NCBI GenBank assembly: GCA_937915915.1
Contig: CALGGN010000312.1
Coordinates: 1 to 23,371 of the forward strand
From: an uncultured Selenomonas sp.
GTDB lineage: Bacteria > Bacillota > Negativicutes > Selenomonadales > Selenomonadaceae
Direction of reading: 5' to 3'
Length of the DNA: 23,371 nt
The position numbers and the translations under genes were made by a program. The notes under the pieces are model-generated. The model was given only the letters and a program-made list of their open reading frames with translations. It ran no database searches and was not told the origin of the DNA. Within the stretch, counting starts at the first letter, position 1, and each line of letters starts with the position of its first letter. Of the stretch, positions 20,930 to 23,371 are shown in pieces.

Positions 20930-23371
20930 CTAACACAAAACCTTATAAGGCTTGCTCTTTCCTTCGATGATGTCCAGAATAGCCTGTGCAGATTCTTTCC
21001 AACTATAAAGACGTATGCTTTTTGAATCAGGATGTTCTTCCGTATTCAAAAAAGCAATCAGCTTTTCCTTCAGAGAAACTGCATCTAAAACCTTAAAATA
21101 GTCAGCCCCAGTGCCTGCGACCTCCCTAAAAATGGAAATATCTGAAGCGATAATCGGCGTACCGAAATAAGCTGCCTCAATTAAGGGCAAGCCGAAGCCT
21201 TCATCTTGAGAAGCAGCTATCAAGGCTGACACATGCTGGTAAGCCCACTGCAATTCAGGATCCGTTGCATCGGTCAGCCACATAGTATGGTCTGCAGCCA
21301 ACCTACATTTCCGCAATAGGCATGAAAAACCTTCACTGCCCCAACCATCTTTGCCTATAATGAGGAGTCTTGCTTCTTTGCCTTCTCTGATGAGCGCATC
21401 AAATGCTTCAAAAGCTACACCATATCCCTTGCGCGGTTCGATGGTGCCTACCATAAGGAAAATGGGAACATCCCCCACAAAATCCTGAAGAGACCTGCGG
21501 ACCGAGCCTTTCTTCTCCTGTATATCTGCTCCCATGGGGAAATAATGGAGATTCAATGGCCTTGCACGCGAGAAATTTTTTTCCTGATAATAGTCCGCTA
21601 CCGAATCCGCTGTAGTCCTTGAAATGCAGAATATACAATCTGCTTCGCTAATGATTGTATCATGCCATCGTATGAATATATCTACAAATTCATGTGACCC
21701 AAATAATTCCGGGTACTTGATTGGAAAGAGGTCGTATATAATAGCACTGACTTTGACCCCATTTGCATGTGCCTTATTCATTATCTTGCCTATAGTTGAA
21801 TAATGATCCCACGAAGAATCCAACAATACTAAATTATCACCGGATCTGAAACTGACTTTCTGCTCAGGAGGGCACTCATCAAGGGCTCCAATAGCATGCA
21901 GATAAAGATTGCTTGTCGCCAGTTTGCCGCCACAGTCCTGCACAGGCATGACATTTTTATACAAAGAATGCATATTAGCGTATACATTATGAAAAACCCT
22001 CTGGATACCTGTATGGTCATCTATCCTGCTTATACGCGTTGCATCAACCAGTATATATGGCTGTTCACGCTGCCAGACCCCCATACGGCTGGCATTTATA
22101 GCATGCCAGCAAGAATACATCTCATTCTTCATCCATCTGGCTGTTCTGGGCACCTTGGCTGCCAGCATATGATATGCTGGTTTAAGCATATATTTTTTTA
22201 ATTTTCCTTTCCAGCCAACCGACCCACTTTCACCTGCTGGCGGGACAGGTATTTCAGACCAATCCGGCGACATTGCTTCAACCTTAGCGGGTGCATCTGG
22301 AAAAACTTCCGATTCTTTAATCGTTTCCATTGAACATGTATTGCCGTCTATCGGTACATTATAGTCACCAGTCAAGAGACGGCGAAGACATGCCTGAAAC
22401 TGCTCCTTTACCGTTTCAAGAGAAAACCTCTTCAAGCCTTCACCCTGACACTTCAACAACTGGTCTCTTACTTCCTGGTGCTGCAGCAGATAGTCCATGC
22501 ACTTGGCTACATATGACGGCTCATTGCTTCGCAGTAGCCCTGCTCCCCCCAACGTTTCTGGCACCGCTGCTGCTGCGTATGCGAGTATAGGCTTATGGAA
22601 AATCATCGATTCAACCAGAGGAACACAAAAGCCCTCATGTTCGCTCATACACAGGAATACATCTGCCAGCTGATAATATGCCAAAATCTTTTGAAATGAG
22701 ATGGAGCCTGTAAATTTAACAGCATCAGCTATGCCTAACTTCGCAGCATAAACAGCCAAACGCCTAAAATATCTGTCCGTAACTACATTGCCGACCAAAA
22801 ACAATCTGGAATCGCTGTTATAATGCTTATAGTAATATGCAAAGGCCCTAATAATGTTTTCATGTTTTTTATTAGGAACGATTCGCCCAACAAAAAGGAA
22901 ATTTGTCAAACCATCATTCTTAAATCTGGCCATCACTCCAGAATCTGGCTCTCTTTGATAATCCCCAAAGGGAATGATAATAGGCAAAACTTCAATAGGC
23001 TTCCTACAGCCGGTCTGAATCAAATCTTCCTTATTATATGATGAATCAGCTAAACAGTAATCGAATTCATTTACCAAATCGGCTAATTCCTGACGTCCTG
23101 ATTTAACTGATTTATATATTTCTTTGTCATACTCAGAGAAATATTCACAAGGTGTAATGTTATGATAGACCATTACCTTCTTGCATTCCGCTTGTTTTAT
23201 GATTTTTGCGCATGCCGATGAACCAGTAGAAAAATGATAAATCAACACATCGTCTTTTTTTAATTTAGGTAACTCAGAAATAAGAAAAAAATAGTCACAT
23301 TTCTTAAGCAATCTCTCATCGATATATTCAGCATAAATTGCCTTTTCACAATCCGGGACATCGATGGCTTC
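20930..23371 (-). CDS. Double-domain GT4-type glycosyltransferase (5' end outside window)
   Basis: At least 813 codons; the frame is open to the right edge (it reads E-A-I-D-V-P-D before the TTG at 23311), so the start lies beyond it. Two complete GT-B donor domains are joined by a linker (about residues 330-415 counted from 23311). The first has FVGRIVPNKKHENIIRAFAY and EHEGFCVPLVESM, like the next gene. The second begins LVDATRISRIDDHTGIQRV, has LMVGTIEPRKGYGVAFEAF and QDEGFGLPLIEAAYFG, and resembles WbpX/WbdB-type rhamnosyl/mannosyltransferases of D-mannan and D-rhamnan assembly. A two-headed enzyme may make a repeating pair of linkages. With gmd and rmd downstream, D-rhamnose is the likely donor sugar, by inference. 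The linkage specificity is not readable. The next gene begins 2 bases after its stop. Confidence 0.9.
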   Translation of the reverse strand, partial: EAIDVPDCEKAIYAEYIDERLLKKCDYFFLISELPKLKKDDVLIYHFSTGSSACAKIIKQAECKKVMVYHNITPCEYFSEYDKEIYKSVKSGRQELADLVNEFDYCLADSSYNKEDLIQTGCRKPIEVLPIIIPFGDYQREPDSGVMARFKNDGLTNFLFVGRIVPNKKHENIIRAFAYYYKHYNSDSRLFLVGNVVTDRYFRRLAVYAAKLGIADAVKFTGSISFQKILAYYQLADVFLCMSEHEGFCVPLVESMIFHKPILAYAAAAVPETLGGAGLLRSNEPSYVAKCMDYLLQHQEVRDQLLKCQGEGLKRFSLETVKEQFQACLRRLLTGDYNVPIDGNTCSMETIKESEVFPDAPAKVEAMSPDWSEIPVPPAGESGSVGWKGKLKKYMLKPAYHMLAAKVPRTARWMKNEMYSCWHAINASRMGVWQREQPYILVDATRISRIDDHTGIQRVFHNVYANMHSLYKNVMPVQDCGGKLATSNLYLHAIGALDECPPEQKVSFRSGDNLVLLDSSWDHYSTIGKIMNKAHANGVKVSAIIYDLFPIKYPELFGSHEFVDIFIRWHDTIISEADCIFCISRTTADSVADYYQEKNFSRARPLNLHYFPMGADIQEKKGSVRRSLQDFVGDVPIFLMVGTIEPRKGYGVAFEAFDALIREGKEARLLIIGKDGWGSEGFSCLLRKCRLAADHTMWLTDATDPELQWAYQHVSALIAASQDEGFGLPLIEAAYFGTPIIASDISIFREVAGTGADYFKVLDAVSLKEKLIAFLNTEEHPDSKSIRLYSWKESAQAILDIIEGKSKPYKVLC

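Noticed and set aside
1..23371. CRISPR array, tRNA, rRNA or riboswitch
   Set aside because: I saw no regularly spaced repeat, cloverleaf with CCA-type end, or known riboswitch core by eye; a covariance-model search was not possible.

Overview
The window reads as chromosomal DNA of a low-GC-phylum (Firmicutes) bacterium with a GC-rich genome, most likely a Gram-negative-walled Negativicute such as a Selenomonas relative. This is an inference. It rests on a SpoVD-type penicillin-binding protein with a PASTA tail and an XpaC/TelA pair (Gram-positive lineage traits), next to a GDP-D-rhamnose and WbaP-type surface polysaccharide locus, with strong AGGAGG-type ribosome binding sites. No 16S or other marker gene is present to confirm it.

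Positions 1-6425, + strand, form a housekeeping block: the end of an amino-acid ABC permease, its ATPase carrying an unusual C-terminal RsbW/HATPase-like domain, an XpaC-like membrane protein with a C-terminal TM2 domain, TelA, a class B penicillin-binding protein, and a lone DhaM phosphotransferase protein with a clear terminator before it.

Positions about 6440-10200, + strand, are an accessory island. It holds an apparently intact IS607-family element (serine recombinase, TnpB nuclease, structured right end that should encode the omega RNA), the 3' end of a tannase-like esterase cut off at the element, a YczE/YitT-type membrane protein, a fragment of an MmeI/YeeA-type DNA methylase, and a tiny 45-codon gene with its own promoter, ribosome binding site and terminator.

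Positions 10225-12755, - strand, carry two tandem DUF445 (YjiN-like) membrane proteins coupled by a 4-base GTGA overlap. A leftward terminator at 12846-12873 separates them from the locus upstream.

Positions 12883-23371, - strand, are one polysaccharide locus, transcribed leftward: a double-domain glycosyltransferase (start outside the window), a second glycosyltransferase paralogous to its first half, GDP-mannose 4,6-dehydratase (gmd), an AAA-ATPase/PD-(D/E)XK protein of unknown role, GDP-6-deoxy-D-mannose reductase (rmd), a phosphomannomutase/phosphoglucomutase, and a WbaP-type initiating sugar transferase. Together they suggest: hexose-6-P to hexose-1-P by the mutase, then (after a guanylyltransferase not seen here) GDP-mannose to GDP-4-keto-6-deoxymannose to GDP-D-rhamnose, with WbaP loading the first sugar on undecaprenyl phosphate and the two glycosyltransferases extending a D-rhamnose-containing glycan. 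Export and polymerase genes would lie outside the window.
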